Counted from the first letter of the stretch, positions 5,884-13,408 are shown. The stretch: 20,987 bases of DNA from Deltaproteobacteria bacterium UBA2385 (GCA_002343455.1 DDSR01000266.1:36541-57527); one strand, 5' to 3'. Notes: generated from the letters alone by a model not told the origin. Made by a program: numbers and translations.

Positions 5884-8430
5884 ATGAACCAGCTCCCCAC
5901 CCTGCCCGGCATGATCCCCGCCATCCAGGAGGCGCTCAACGCCCGCATCGCCCTCCTGCTGCGCTCGCCGCTGATCGCCCGCCTCGCCACCCCGCCCGCC
6001 GAGGAGGAGCCCGACGACGACTACGCCACCCTCTTCTCCCTCTTCGAGGCCGCCACCGCCCGCGTCGACATCGACTACGACGACCGCTGGCGCGGCTACG
6101 AACGCGATGTGCGCGAGGCCGTCGAAGGCTGCGTCGAGAGCCAGGTCCTGCTGCTCACCGACGCCCAGCGACTGCTGCTGGAGCGCTCCCCCGAGGAGTT
6201 CCAGGAGCTGCAGCCGCCCCCGCGCGCCGTCGAGCTGCTGGGCTTCCGCGTCGAGCGCGTCGGCGGCCATGACCGCGTCGTCGAGCTCACCGTCGCCGAG
6301 GCCCCCGAGCCCTTCGAGCAGATCCGCCACCTCGCCATCGTCGCCAACCTGATCCCCCTGCGCCGCCAGCTCGCGGCCCTCCAGGTCGTCGAGCGACTCC
6401 CGCCGGGCTCCCCCCTGCGCTGCCTGCTCGGCCTCGAGCCCGCCGACCTGCTCCCGGCGGCCCCCCTCCCCGCCGGCCACATCGCCGAGGGCCATCCCCT
6501 CCCCGGCGAGCGGCTCGACCCCTTCCAGGCCGAGTGCATCGCCAAGGCCCTCCGCACCCCGCACTTCGCGCTGATCCAGGGCCCCCCGGGCTCCGGCAAG
6601 ACCACCGTCATCGGCGGCATCATCCGGCGCGCCGTGAAGGCCGGGCAGCGCGTCCTGGTCGTCTCACCCACCCACGTCGCCGTCGACAACGTCGTCGAGA
6701 AGCTGGTCCCCCAGGCCGAGTCCCAGGCCGAGGATCCCCTCCCCGCCCACAGCCTGCCGGTGCGCTTCTCCTCCCGCAAGACCAAGCTCTCCCCGCTCGC
6801 GCTGCAGTACTGGGTCAGCTCCAAGAAGCAGCACCGCGCCGCCACCCTCAGCCTGCGCCTGGAGGCCCGCCTGCGGGAGCGCTCCCCCCTCGCCCGCCGC
6901 CTCTACGACCAGGTCGACGACACCCTCCCCGGGCGCGCCCCCCTCAGCGCCGCCCTGGCCGCCACCTGCCAGGTGCTCTGCGGTACGCCCATCGGCCTGC
7001 TCTCCGCCGCCGAGCTCAAGGGGGCCGAGCCCGGCAGCTTCGACCTGCTGATCGTCGACGAGGTCAGCAAGCTGACCCTCCCCGAGTTCCTGGCGATCGC
7101 CGTCATGGCGAAGCGCTGGGTCCTGGTCGGCGACCCCGCCCAGCTCCCCCCATACAACAACGCCGCCGAGAGCGGCTGCACCCTGGACCCGCTGCTGGAC
7201 GCGCGGCTGGAGCTGGCCTGCTCGCTGGCGGGGCTGATCGACTCGGTCCCGCCTCACTCCCGAGGTCGATTGCGCCTGGTCGCCGTCGTGCGGGATCCGG
7301 CCGGCGCCCTGCCGATCATCCAGGCGCAGCTCGCCGGACTCGACCCAGCCGGCGCCCAGGTCCGGGTCTGCGAGCCCAAGGCCCTGGAGTCCGCCATGAC
7401 CTCCCTGGGTGAAGGCTCCGTCAAGCTGCTGGTCGAGCGCGGCCTGAGCCTGCCACGCCCCGACTTCGCCAGCGGCGCCCGCCTCGTCGAGGATCGCCAT
7501 CGCGCCGGGGCCCTGCTGCACGACATCGCCTTCCAGGTCTTCCACGACTGGCCCTGGGCCGAGCGCGCCGGCATCGAGCTCTCCACCCGCGGCCGCCGCA
7601 AGACGCTGGCCCGGGTCCTGCCCACCGTCGAGGCCCTGCGCCTCGCCAACCCCGAGGCCGATCACGCCGAGCACCTGCTCCTGAGCGCCGAGACCTACGC
7701 CCTGAACACCGTCAGCGTCTACGACTGGCTGGCCGGCGTCCCCGTCGAGGCCTTCGACGTCTCGCCCCTGGTCGAGCTGGCCCAGGTCATGGCCCCCCTG
7801 CAGGCCCTGCGAGAGGCCGTCGCCCCCTTCACCGGCCTGCTGCGCAGGCAATACCGCATGCACAGCAGCCTCTCCCGGGTCCCGCGCGAGCTGTTCTACT
7901 TCGGAGAGGCCCTCCAGGACGGCAAGCCCGACACCGGCAAGGGCTCGCGCGTGCGCCTGCTCCAGGTGCAGGGCCGAGGCGAGGGCGAGGAGAACCGCGC
8001 CGAGGCCGAGGCCATCGTCGCGCTGCTGATCACGGTCGCTCAGGGCCACAGCAGCGCGGGCGAGCGCCCCCTGGTGCTGGTGATCACGCCCTACCGGGCC
8101 CAGGAGCGCCTGCTGCGCGCCGCTGTCGACAAGGCCGGCGCCTCGCTGGACTCCCTGGAGGTCGAGGTCTGCACGATGGACCGCTGCCAGGGCCGCGAGG
8201 CCGCCTATGTCTTCTTCAGCCTGACGCGAAACCGGGCCAGCCCCTTCCTCGACGCCCCCAAGCGCATGAACGTCGCGCTGACCCGGGCGCAGGAGGGCCT
8301 CTTCCTGGTCGGGGACATCGAGGCCTTCCGCCGCGAGGCCGACCGGGCGCGGAGGAAGGGCGGCCCGCCGCGGATGAGCCTCCTGGCGCGCGTCGTCGAA
8401 GCCTATGACCACCAGGGAGGTGCGAAGTGA
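5884..8430 (+). CDS. UPF1/DNA2-like superfamily 1 helicase with a large insertion
   Basis: The 848-residue protein carries every SF1 (UPF1/DNA2-like) helicase motif in order: Q-motif DPFQAECI (~212-219), Walker A GPPGSGKTT (233-241), motif Ia SPTHVAVDNVVEKL (261-274), motif II VDEVSK (391-396, the Walker B acid pair D392/E393), motif III VGDPAQLPPY (415-424), motif IV RRQYRMH (654-660), motif V CTMDRCQGREAAYVFFSLTR (763-782) and motif VI RMNVALTRAQEGLFLVGD (794-811). It should be an ATP-dependent nucleic-acid translocase. About 230 residues separate motifs III and IV, far more than the few dozen usual in this group, so an extra domain is inserted there. The ~210-residue N-terminal region is unrecognised. 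The ATG at 5884 follows a weak GAGAGA. The last codons overlap the next gene (GTGA), implying coupling. Possible roles are DNA repair, RNA processing or defence. Confidence 0.9.
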   Translation: MNQLPTLPGMIPAIQEALNARIALLLRSPLIARLATPPAEEEPDDDYATLFSLFEAATARVDIDYDDRWRGYERDVREAVEGCVESQVLLLTDAQRLLLERSPEEFQELQPPPRAVELLGFRVERVGGHDRVVELTVAEAPEPFEQIRHLAIVANLIPLRRQLAALQVVERLPPGSPLRCLLGLEPADLLPAAPLPAGHIAEGHPLPGERLDPFQAECIAKALRTPHFALIQGPPGSGKTTVIGGIIRRAVKAGQRVLVVSPTHVAVDNVVEKLVPQAESQAEDPLPAHSLPVRFSSRKTKLSPLALQYWVSSKKQHRAATLSLRLEARLRERSPLARRLYDQVDDTLPGRAPLSAALAATCQVLCGTPIGLLSAAELKGAEPGSFDLLIVDEVSKLTLPEFLAIAVMAKRWVLVGDPAQLPPYNNAAESGCTLDPLLDARLELACSLAGLIDSVPPHSRGRLRLVAVVRDPAGALPIIQAQLAGLDPAGAQVRVCEPKALESAMTSLGEGSVKLLVERGLSLPRPDFASGARLVEDRHRAGALLHDIAFQVFHDWPWAERAGIELSTRGRRKTLARVLPTVEALRLANPEADHAEHLLLSAETYALNTVSVYDWLAGVPVEAFDVSPLVELAQVMAPLQALREAVAPFTGLLRRQYRMHSSLSRVPRELFYFGEALQDGKPDTGKGSRVRLLQVQGRGEGEENRAEAEAIVALLITVAQGHSSAGERPLVLVITPYRAQERLLRAAVDKAGASLDSLEVEVCTMDRCQGREAAYVFFSLTRNRASPFLDAPKRMNVALTRAQEGLFLVGDIEAFRREADRARRKGGPPRMSLLARVVEAYDHQGGAK
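8415..8420 (+). promoter_or_regulatory. Ribosome-binding site inside the helicase 3' end
   Basis: GGGAGG lies six bases before the GTG at 8427, inside the last codons of the helicase. It supports both the GTG start and translational coupling of the small downstream gene. Confidence 0.65.
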
Positions 8431-8651
8431 CAAAGCTGTCCCGCGAGGAGATCGAGACCCTGCTGCTGCTGGAGGCCATCGGCGATGGCTGCCCCGTCGG
8501 GGAGCTGGCCGGGAGGCTGGGCCTGTGCGCCAGCCTCAGCGCGGCGGTGGGAGAGGCAGCGCGTGGGCTGAGCGGGCTGGTCGAGGAGGGGGAGGCCGGG
8601 TTTCGGCTGAGTGCAGAGGGCAGGCTCACGCTGAAGGCCATCGGCCTCTGA
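8427..8651 (+). CDS. Small winged-helix-like protein coupled to the helicase
   Basis: The 74-residue product starts with GTG, overlapping the helicase stop as GTGA, and has the strong ribosome-binding site at 8415-8420. The pattern is helix (REEIETLLLLEAIG), helix-turn-helix-like (PVGELAGRLGLCASLSAAVG), then a wing-like hairpin (LVEEGEAGFRLSAEGRLTLKAI). This resembles a minimal winged-helix DNA-binding domain, and the LSAEGRLTL ending is typical of the wing and last helix of such proteins. There is no other domain. The four-base overlap with the helicase suggests that the two products are made together and may form a complex. No named family was recognised. Confidence 0.75.
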   Translation: MTKLSREEIETLLLLEAIGDGCPVGELAGRLGLCASLSAAVGEAARGLSGLVEEGEAGFRLSAEGRLTLKAIGL

Positions 8652-8678
8652 ACTTCGTCGCCTTGAGCGTGGAACGGG

Positions 8679-9143
8679 TCACCCCCACCCCGCCACGAAG
8701 CTCGCCAGGTTCTCCAACGCAGAGGCCATCCCGACGGCGTGGTCCTCCGCGCGAATACCCGTCGGGACGTCTTCCGCGGAGATCGTCACACGGGTCCCTG
8801 CGCCCTCTGCCGCAAAGCGTGTGGTCAGCCGCATCTCGCCGGCGAAGGCAGGATCCTCGGAGGTGAAACGCACGAGCTCGACGATCCGTTCGCCGGGGAC
8901 CAGCTCGTCGAAGCGCACCTCGAAGGCGTCCTCATTCTCGGCGGTCTTCCCAGCGATGGAAGGGTCGTCGTAGCGCAAGGCCATCCGGTAGACGCCGCCC
9001 TGCCAGGGCTCGAACCGGAAGACCTCCCCCCGCATCCCGGCAGGCGCCCGCCAGACCGCCACCGCCTCGGGATCGAGGTGGGCGTCGTACAGTCGGCTCG
9101 GAGAGGCGGCGATCAGGCGGGAGGCGGTGTCGATTCGGGTCAT
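8679..9143 (-). CDS. SRPBCC (AHSA1-like) domain protein
   Basis: The 154-residue protein is the length of a single START-like SRPBCC domain. It shows the family layout: an N-terminal strand TRIDTASRLIAASPSRLYDA, a short helix with WRAPAGMRGEVFRFEPWQGG, the strand VYRMALRYDD, a second hairpin EVRFDELVPGERIVELVRF, then MRLTTRFAAEGAGTRVTI and the long C-terminal helix VGMASALENLASFVAGW. Such proteins bind hydrophobic ligands or act in stress and antibiotic-resistance settings; the substrate cannot be told from sequence. GGAGG lies four bases before the ATG. It converges on the small helicase partner and is divergent from the epimerase gene. Confidence 0.85.
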   Translation of the reverse strand: MTRIDTASRLIAASPSRLYDAHLDPEAVAVWRAPAGMRGEVFRFEPWQGGVYRMALRYDDPSIAGKTAENEDAFEVRFDELVPGERIVELVRFTSEDPAFAGEMRLTTRFAAEGAGTRVTISAEDVPTGIRAEDHAVGMASALENLASFVAGWG

Positions 9144-9155
9144 CGGGCCTCCGGA

Positions 9156-9183
9156 TTGAACCGTGCTGGCCTCCGGCTAACCC
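9156..9183 (+). promoter_or_regulatory. Sigma70-like promoter candidate for the epimerase gene
   Basis: TTGAAC (9156-9161), 16 bases, then TAACCC (9178-9183) within GGCTAACCC. A start point near 9190 would leave a ~19-base leader before the ATG at 9209. A second GGCTATGGT lies at 9194-9202. The -35 match is good and the -10 match partial. Confidence 0.35.
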
Positions 9184-9208
9184 AGCCGCCGCTGGCTATG
9201 GTCCTCCC

Positions 9209-10120
9209 ATGCGGCACCCGACTCACCCCGTCGCTCTTACAGGCGCCACCGGCTTCCTGGGCTCCCACCTGGCCGACCTCCTGCTCTCTCGGGGGACTCC
9301 GCTGGTCGCGGCCTTGCGCAACCCGAGCAAGGCGGCGGGCCTCGCCTCGCGGGGTGCCGTCCTGCGCGTCGCCGACCTCGCCGAGGAAGAGGCCCTGGTC
9401 GAGGCCTTCTCGGGCTGCGGCGCGGTGGTCGCGAACGCGGCGATCGCGGTGGGCTGGGGGCGCATCGACCCCTCGGCCTACGAGGTGAACGTCACGGGGA
9501 CGGAGCACACGTTGCGCGCCGCCGCAAAGGCGGGGGTCAAGCGGGTGATCTACGTCTCCAGCGTGGCGGTGTACCGCACGCGCCTGCAGATCGAGACGCC
9601 CGAGGACCACCCTCAGCTCGACGGCGAGCGCCGTGAGTTCGACCTCAGCCAGCTCACCACCAACCTGGACTACTCGTGGAGCAAGGCGCGCGCCGAGCGG
9701 CGGGCCTGGGCGCTCGCCACGGAGCTCGGCCTCGCCATGACGGTCGTGCGGCCTGGGCCGATCTACGGGCCTCGGGACGACAAGATGACCGATCGATACG
9801 CTGCGTGGATGAAGCGCCCCGTGCTCTTCGCGCCCACGGTGAGCATCCCGCACGCGCACGCCGGCGACGTGGCCCAGGCGATCGCCGGCGCGCTCGACAC
9901 CCCCGGGAGTTTCGGTCGGGCCTACAACACGACGGGGCCGTCGGTCAGCGTGTACGCGTTTCTGTGCGCCTGGAAGCGCCTCGCCGGTGGCGGGCCATTG
10001 CTGGTGCCGATTCCGGTCCCCGTGAGAGTCGCCTACGACAACCGGGCGGCCGAGCGGGATCTTGGGGTGCGCTGGCGCGCGGTCGAGGAGGGGATCCAGA
10101 GTGTGCTCGAGGCGCGGTGA
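9209..10120 (+). CDS. NAD(P)-dependent epimerase/dehydratase (extended SDR)
   Basis: The 303-residue protein has the Rossmann dinucleotide motif TGATGFLGSH (11-20), the sugar-epimerase motif NVTGTEHTLRAA (94-105), the catalytic triad as YVSSVAVY (Ser 117/118) and YSWSKARAE (Tyr 155, Lys 159), and RPGPIYGPRDD (181-191). These define an extended short-chain dehydrogenase/reductase of the NAD-dependent epimerase/dehydratase group, acting on a nucleotide sugar, sterol-like or flavonol-like substrate. The C-terminal half (IPHAHAGDVAQAIAGALDTP, AYNTTGPSVSVYAF) is the variable substrate domain, so the exact substrate is not predictable. There is no sugar-pathway neighbour. No strong ribosome-binding site precedes the ATG, so the transcript may have a very short leader. 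Confidence 0.88.
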   Translation: MRHPTHPVALTGATGFLGSHLADLLLSRGTPLVAALRNPSKAAGLASRGAVLRVADLAEEEALVEAFSGCGAVVANAAIAVGWGRIDPSAYEVNVTGTEHTLRAAAKAGVKRVIYVSSVAVYRTRLQIETPEDHPQLDGERREFDLSQLTTNLDYSWSKARAERRAWALATELGLAMTVVRPGPIYGPRDDKMTDRYAAWMKRPVLFAPTVSIPHAHAGDVAQAIAGALDTPGSFGRAYNTTGPSVSVYAFLCAWKRLAGGGPLLVPIPVPVRVAYDNRAAERDLGVRWRAVEEGIQSVLEAR

Positions 10121-10146
10121 GCCCAGCCGCCAGGGCCCACGGCCAC

Positions 10147-11463
10147 TCAGCGCTGATCGACCCGGCCAGACAGATCGGGCTCCAGATCCCTCTCGCGGAG
10201 GATCCGCCGCCGCTCGTGAACCTGGCTGGTGTCGTGCTCGACGAACAGGCCCTTCACCATATCCGTCGCCACCTCGATCTGTTTGCGCAGGCCCACCACC
10301 TTGAACAGGTAGATGAGCGCCCACAGGTACCAGGCGAGCCAGCCAGCCACCGGGATCCCCATCACCGAGGCCACCGTGGAGTGCTTGCCCAGGCCCACGA
10401 AGTAGCCCATGTCGATGTACTTCATCGTGCGGGGAGGCCTGCCCGACAGCTCGGCGAGCAGGTTCTCCGCGACCAGCCGCCCCTCCTGGATTGCACCCTG
10501 GGCCACCTGGGGCACCAGCCTCCCATCTGCGTCCAAGGCCTCGGCGATGTCGCCGATGGCCCACACCCCGTCGGCGACCTTGCCCGAGCGGTCCACCACC
10601 AGCCGTCCGCCACGCCCGGTGGGCCAGGGCCAGGGGTGGGCGAGCTGCGTCCCGCGCACGCCGGTCGTCCACACCAGCGTGTGGGCGGGGATGACCGAGC
10701 CGTCGTCGAGCCGCACGGCGGTCTCGCCGACCTCGATCACCTTGCGGGAGAGGTGGAGGTTGACGCCGAGGTTTCGCAGGTGGCCGAGCGCTACCTGCGT
10801 GTGGCTGTCGCGGATGCCGGGGAGGATGGTCTCGGCCGCCTCGATCAGCACGACGGTGACGAGGTTCTGAGGCACATTGGGGTAGAGGTGCTTCATCGTG
10901 GTGCGAAACATCGTCGTGAGCTGGCTGCAGACCTCGACGCCGGTGATGCCGCCGCCGACCACCACGAAGGTGAGGAGCCCGCGGCGCACGTTGGGGTCGC
11001 TCGCTTGGTCCGCGAGCTCCCACATCTCGACGACCTGGGCGCGCAACCGGATGGCGTCCATCAGCGTCTTGAAGACGAAGGAGTGCTGCTCTGCGCCCGG
11101 GATACCGAAGAAGTTCGTTGTCGACCCCGCCGCGATCACCAGCTTGTCGTAGGGGATGGTGAGATCGTTGTGGAGGCTGAGCACGCGGCGCTCGGGATCC
11201 ACCGCGCGCACCTTGTTGCGGAAGAAGCGGATCTTCCGCGGGATGCAGAACGATCGCAGCGGGTAGACGATGTGCCGCGTCTCGACCGCGCCCGTCGCCA
11301 CCTCGGGCAGCAGCGGGTTGAACTGGAAGAAGTTCTCCTTGTCGACCAGGGTGAGCTCGATCTCCCCGCGCTTGTTGGCCCGGGCGAGCCGGCGGCACAC
11401 CTCCAGCCCGCCGAACCCGCCGCCGATCACCACCACCCGGGGAGCGTTCTGAGCGTCGGCCAT
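10147..11463 (-). CDS. ndh: Type II NADH dehydrogenase (NDH-2)
   Basis: It transfers electrons from NADH to quinone without pumping protons, at the cytoplasmic face of the inner membrane. The 438-residue product has two dinucleotide-binding motifs: FAD site VVIGGGFGGLEVCRRL (11-26) and NADH site VVVGGGITGVEVCSQL (167-182). It also has the family motif FQFNPLLPEVATGAV (47-60), TTGVRGTQLA (266-275), the second FAD motif VWAIGDIAE (300-308), and the quinone-site AQGAIQEGRLVAENL (321-335). The C-terminus has a hydrophobic segment (GIPVAGWLAWYLWALIYLF, ~369-387) before a basic amphipathic tail, as in membrane-bound NDH-2. The ATG at 11463 is preferred over 11580 because GAGG lies ~6 bases upstream and homology starts at the FAD motif; the upstream codons overlap the UPF0235 gene. 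Confidence 0.92.
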   Translation of the reverse strand: MADAQNAPRVVVIGGGFGGLEVCRRLARANKRGEIELTLVDKENFFQFNPLLPEVATGAVETRHIVYPLRSFCIPRKIRFFRNKVRAVDPERRVLSLHNDLTIPYDKLVIAAGSTTNFFGIPGAEQHSFVFKTLMDAIRLRAQVVEMWELADQASDPNVRRGLLTFVVVGGGITGVEVCSQLTTMFRTTMKHLYPNVPQNLVTVVLIEAAETILPGIRDSHTQVALGHLRNLGVNLHLSRKVIEVGETAVRLDDGSVIPAHTLVWTTGVRGTQLAHPWPWPTGRGGRLVVDRSGKVADGVWAIGDIAEALDADGRLVPQVAQGAIQEGRLVAENLLAELSGRPPRTMKYIDMGYFVGLGKHSTVASVMGIPVAGWLAWYLWALIYLFKVVGLRKQIEVATDMVKGLFVEHDTSQVHERRRILRERDLEPDLSGRVDQR

Positions 11464-11507
11464 CGTCTGCCTCGTGGAGAGTGGTTCGGTGAGGCTCGTA
11501 TCGCAGC

Positions 11508-11732
11508 TCACCCCTCCACCTCCACCCGCTTCCGCCGCGAGCCCGCCCCCGAGCGGATCCGCACCGCCGACTTCGCGCACCCGAACCGCTCCGCTACCAG
11601 CCCGATCAGCTCCTCGTTGGCCTTGCCATCGACCGGCGGCGACTTCAGCGACGCCACCCAGCTCCCGTCCTCGGCCTGGCTCAGCAGGCTCTGCCGGGCG
11701 TTGGGCTTGACCTTGATCTCGATGATGGGCAC
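11508..11732 (-). CDS. UPF0235 (DUF167, YggU-like) protein
   Basis: The 74-residue protein shows the family pattern IEIKVKPNARQS (4-14), VASLKSPPVDGKANEELIGLVAERFG (26-51) and VRIRSGAGSRRKRVEV (57-72), and has about the normal length of this small alpha/beta family. Its biochemical role is not established. The start is GTG at 11732, supported by AGGAG about seven bases upstream. It precedes ndh on the same strand by 44 bases and is divergent from the TfoX-domain gene across 35 bases. Confidence 0.9.
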   Translation of the reverse strand: MPIIEIKVKPNARQSLLSQAEDGSWVASLKSPPVDGKANEELIGLVAERFGCAKSAVRIRSGAGSRRKRVEVEG

Positions 11733-11753
11733 CGTCTCTCCTCGCCCGCCGCT

Positions 11754-11761
11754 GCTATCCT
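11754..11761 (+). promoter_or_regulatory. GCTATCCT, promoter -10-like motif for a near-leaderless transcript
   Basis: GCTATCCT (TAnnnT core) ends six bases before the ATG at 11768. There is no ribosome-binding site between them, so a transcript starting near the ATG is plausible. It shares the form of the motifs at 1374, 2251, 3621 and 9175. Confidence 0.25.
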
Positions 11762-11767
11762 CCCCCG

Positions 11768-12112
11768 ATGCCCTACGACCCCGCCCTCGCCGACCGCCTC
11801 CGCGATCTCCTCGTCGACCGACCCATGACCGAGAAGGCCATGTTCGGCGGCATCGCCTTCATGCTGGGCGAGGTCATGGCCGTCGGCGTCATCGAGGATC
11901 GCCTCGTCGTCCGCACCTCCCCCGAGCGCGGCGCGGAGCTGCTGGCCAAGGCCCCCCCGGGGCTCCGCCCGATGGACTTCACCGGCAGGCCGATGAAGGG
12001 CTGGCTCTACGCCGAGGGCCCGGCGATCGAGTCCGATGCCGGCCTCCGCCGCTGGGTGGAGGAGAGCCTGGTCTTCGCGGCGACCGCGAAGCCGAGCAAG
12101 CGGAGGCGCTGA
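11768..12112 (+). CDS. TfoX/Sxy N-terminal domain protein
   Basis: The 114-residue protein matches the TfoX N-terminal domain: RLRDLLVDRP, then MTEKAMFGGIAFMLGEVMAV (20-39), VIEDRLVVRTSPE, and PMDFTGRPMKGWLYA (68-82), ending in a basic tail (KPSKRRR). The C-terminal TfoX domain of the enterobacterial competence regulators is absent, as in most environmental homologues, which are small stand-alone proteins of unclear function. The ATG has no good ribosome-binding site. The stop TGA takes part in a hairpin shared with the convergent preA gene (12108-12135). Confidence 0.88.
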   Translation: MPYDPALADRLRDLLVDRPMTEKAMFGGIAFMLGEVMAVGVIEDRLVVRTSPERGAELLAKAPPGLRPMDFTGRPMKGWLYAEGPAIESDAGLRRWVEESLVFAATAKPSKRRR

Positions 12113-12135
12113 GCGCGGAGGCCCCTCCCCTCAGC
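12108..12135. terminator. Hairpin spanning both stop codons of convergent genes
   Basis: GCTGAG (12108-12113) pairs with CTCAGC (12130-12135). Inside, GGAG (12117-12120) pairs with CTCC (12125-12128) around a GCCC loop. The outer arms contain the TfoX gene stop (TGA) and, on the other strand, the preA stop. Being symmetric, it could end transcripts from both sides, although there is no T-run. Confidence 0.4.
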
Positions 12136-13408
12136 CGTGACTGCCCTTCTTCGCCCGCAGCACGGCCCCCTCCTCGACATGCTGGTTCCAGCTCGCCGGC
12201 CCATGGCCGTTGTCGACCTGCTCCATCGTGATGCAGCCCTGCACCGGACAGACGATCTGACACAGGTTGCAGCCGACACACTCGGCCTCGTCGACCACGG
12301 GAACCCGGACCTCGGCATTGGGCGAGGGGTGGATGCACTGATGCGCCCCGTCGTGGCAGGCGACCATGCAGAGCTGGCAGCCGATGCAGGTGTTGGCGTC
12401 GATCTTGGCCACGATCTCGTAGTTCAGGTCCAGATCGCCCCAGTCGGAGTAGGCGGGCACGGCCTTGCCGATCAGATCGTCGAGCGTCTGAAAGCCCCGC
12501 TCGTCCATATAGGTGTTGAGCCCCTCGATCATATCGCCGACGATGCGGTACCCGCGCAGCATGACCTCGGTGCAGACCTGGACAGAGCTGGCGCCCAGGG
12601 CCAGGAACTCGGCCGCGTCGCGCCAGTTGGTGATGCCGCCGATGCCGCTGATCGGGATGCGGAAGTCGGGGTGACGGGCCAGGGCGGCGGTCATGTGCAG
12701 GGCGATCGGTCGCACCGCGGCGCCGCAGTAGCCGCCGTTGCTGGAGCGCTCACCGACCCGGGGGTTGGGGACCAGCCGGTCCAGGTCGACGCCGATGATG
12801 CTCTTGATCGTGTTGATCAGCGAGACGCCGTCGGCCCCGCCGCGCTGGGCGGCCATGCCGTGGGGCACGATGTCGCCGACGTTGGGGGTGAGCTTGACCA
12901 GGACGGGGACCCGGGCGAACTCCTTGGCCCAGCCGGTGATGCGCTCGTTGACCTTGGGCTCCTGGCCGACGGCCGAGCCCATGCCCCGCTCGCACATCCC
13001 GTGCGGGCAGCCGAAGTTCAGCTCGATGCCGTCGGCGCCGGCGTCCTCGCTGCGGGCGATGATCTCCTTCCACTCCTCGCGGGTCTCGACCATCAGCGAG
13101 GCGATGACGGCATGCTTCGGCCAGCGCTTCTTGACCTCGGCGATCTCGCGGAAGTTGGCCTCCAGGGGCCGATCGGTGATCAGCTCGATGTTGTTGAACC
13201 CAACGCCGGGCGTGCCGCGGTAGCCAATGGCCCCGAAGCGGCTGCTGACGTTCTGGATCGGCTGGCCCAGCGTCTTCCAGACCGCCCCGCCCCAGCCAGC
13301 GTCGAAGGCGCGGTGCACCTGCTCGCCGGAGTTGGTCGGCGGCGCGCTGGCCAGCCAGAAGGGGTTGGGAGAGGTGATGCCGGCGCAGGTGGTGGTGAGG
13401 TCGGCCAT
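12131..13408 (-). CDS. preA: Dihydropyrimidine dehydrogenase (NAD+), catalytic FMN/Fe-S subunit PreA
   Basis: With PreT it reversibly reduces uracil or thymine to the 5,6-dihydro form using NADH, in the cytoplasm. The 425-residue protein has a dihydroorotate-dehydrogenase-like TIM barrel binding FMN and the pyrimidine: ITSPNPFWLASAPPTNSGEQ (11-30), NFGCPHGMCERGMG (131-144), VKLTPNVGDI (171-180), ISGIGGITNWRDAAEFLALG (253-272). A two-cluster ferredoxin domain follows, with C341-C344-C347-C351 and C377-C380-C383-C387 ligating two 4Fe-4S centres. The position of mammalian DPD Cys 671 appears to be Val 147. The ATG at 13408 lies one base after the preT stop, with GGAG upstream; homology begins there. 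It is the last gene of the operon. Confidence 0.93.
   Translation of the reverse strand: MADLTTTCAGITSPNPFWLASAPPTNSGEQVHRAFDAGWGGAVWKTLGQPIQNVSSRFGAIGYRGTPGVGFNNIELITDRPLEANFREIAEVKKRWPKHAVIASLMVETREEWKEIIARSEDAGADGIELNFGCPHGMCERGMGSAVGQEPKVNERITGWAKEFARVPVLVKLTPNVGDIVPHGMAAQRGGADGVSLINTIKSIIGVDLDRLVPNPRVGERSSNGGYCGAAVRPIALHMTAALARHPDFRIPISGIGGITNWRDAAEFLALGASSVQVCTEVMLRGYRIVGDMIEGLNTYMDERGFQTLDDLIGKAVPAYSDWGDLDLNYEIVAKIDANTCIGCQLCMVACHDGAHQCIHPSPNAEVRVPVVDEAECVGCNLCQIVCPVQGCITMEQVDNGHGPASWNQHVEEGAVLRAKKGSHG

Noticed and set aside
4237..6564. Very long open frame on the minus strand, over 700 codons
   Set aside because: It is low-complexity Gly/Ala/Arg-rich translation that runs antisense to the methionine-rich gene and helicase and out of frame with the DUF4476 gene. 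Such frames stay open by chance in GC-rich DNA.
6664..8433. Minus-strand open frame opposite the helicase
   Set aside because: The translation is Gly/Gln/Leu-rich and mirrors third-position GC bias of the helicase codons. There is no ribosome-binding site or homology.
9676..12231. Long plus-strand open frame, over 800 codons, across the epimerase, ndh and UPF0235 genes
   Set aside because: It is antisense to clear NDH-2 and UPF0235 genes and out of frame with the epimerase gene. Its translation is His/Arg/Pro-rich with no domain.
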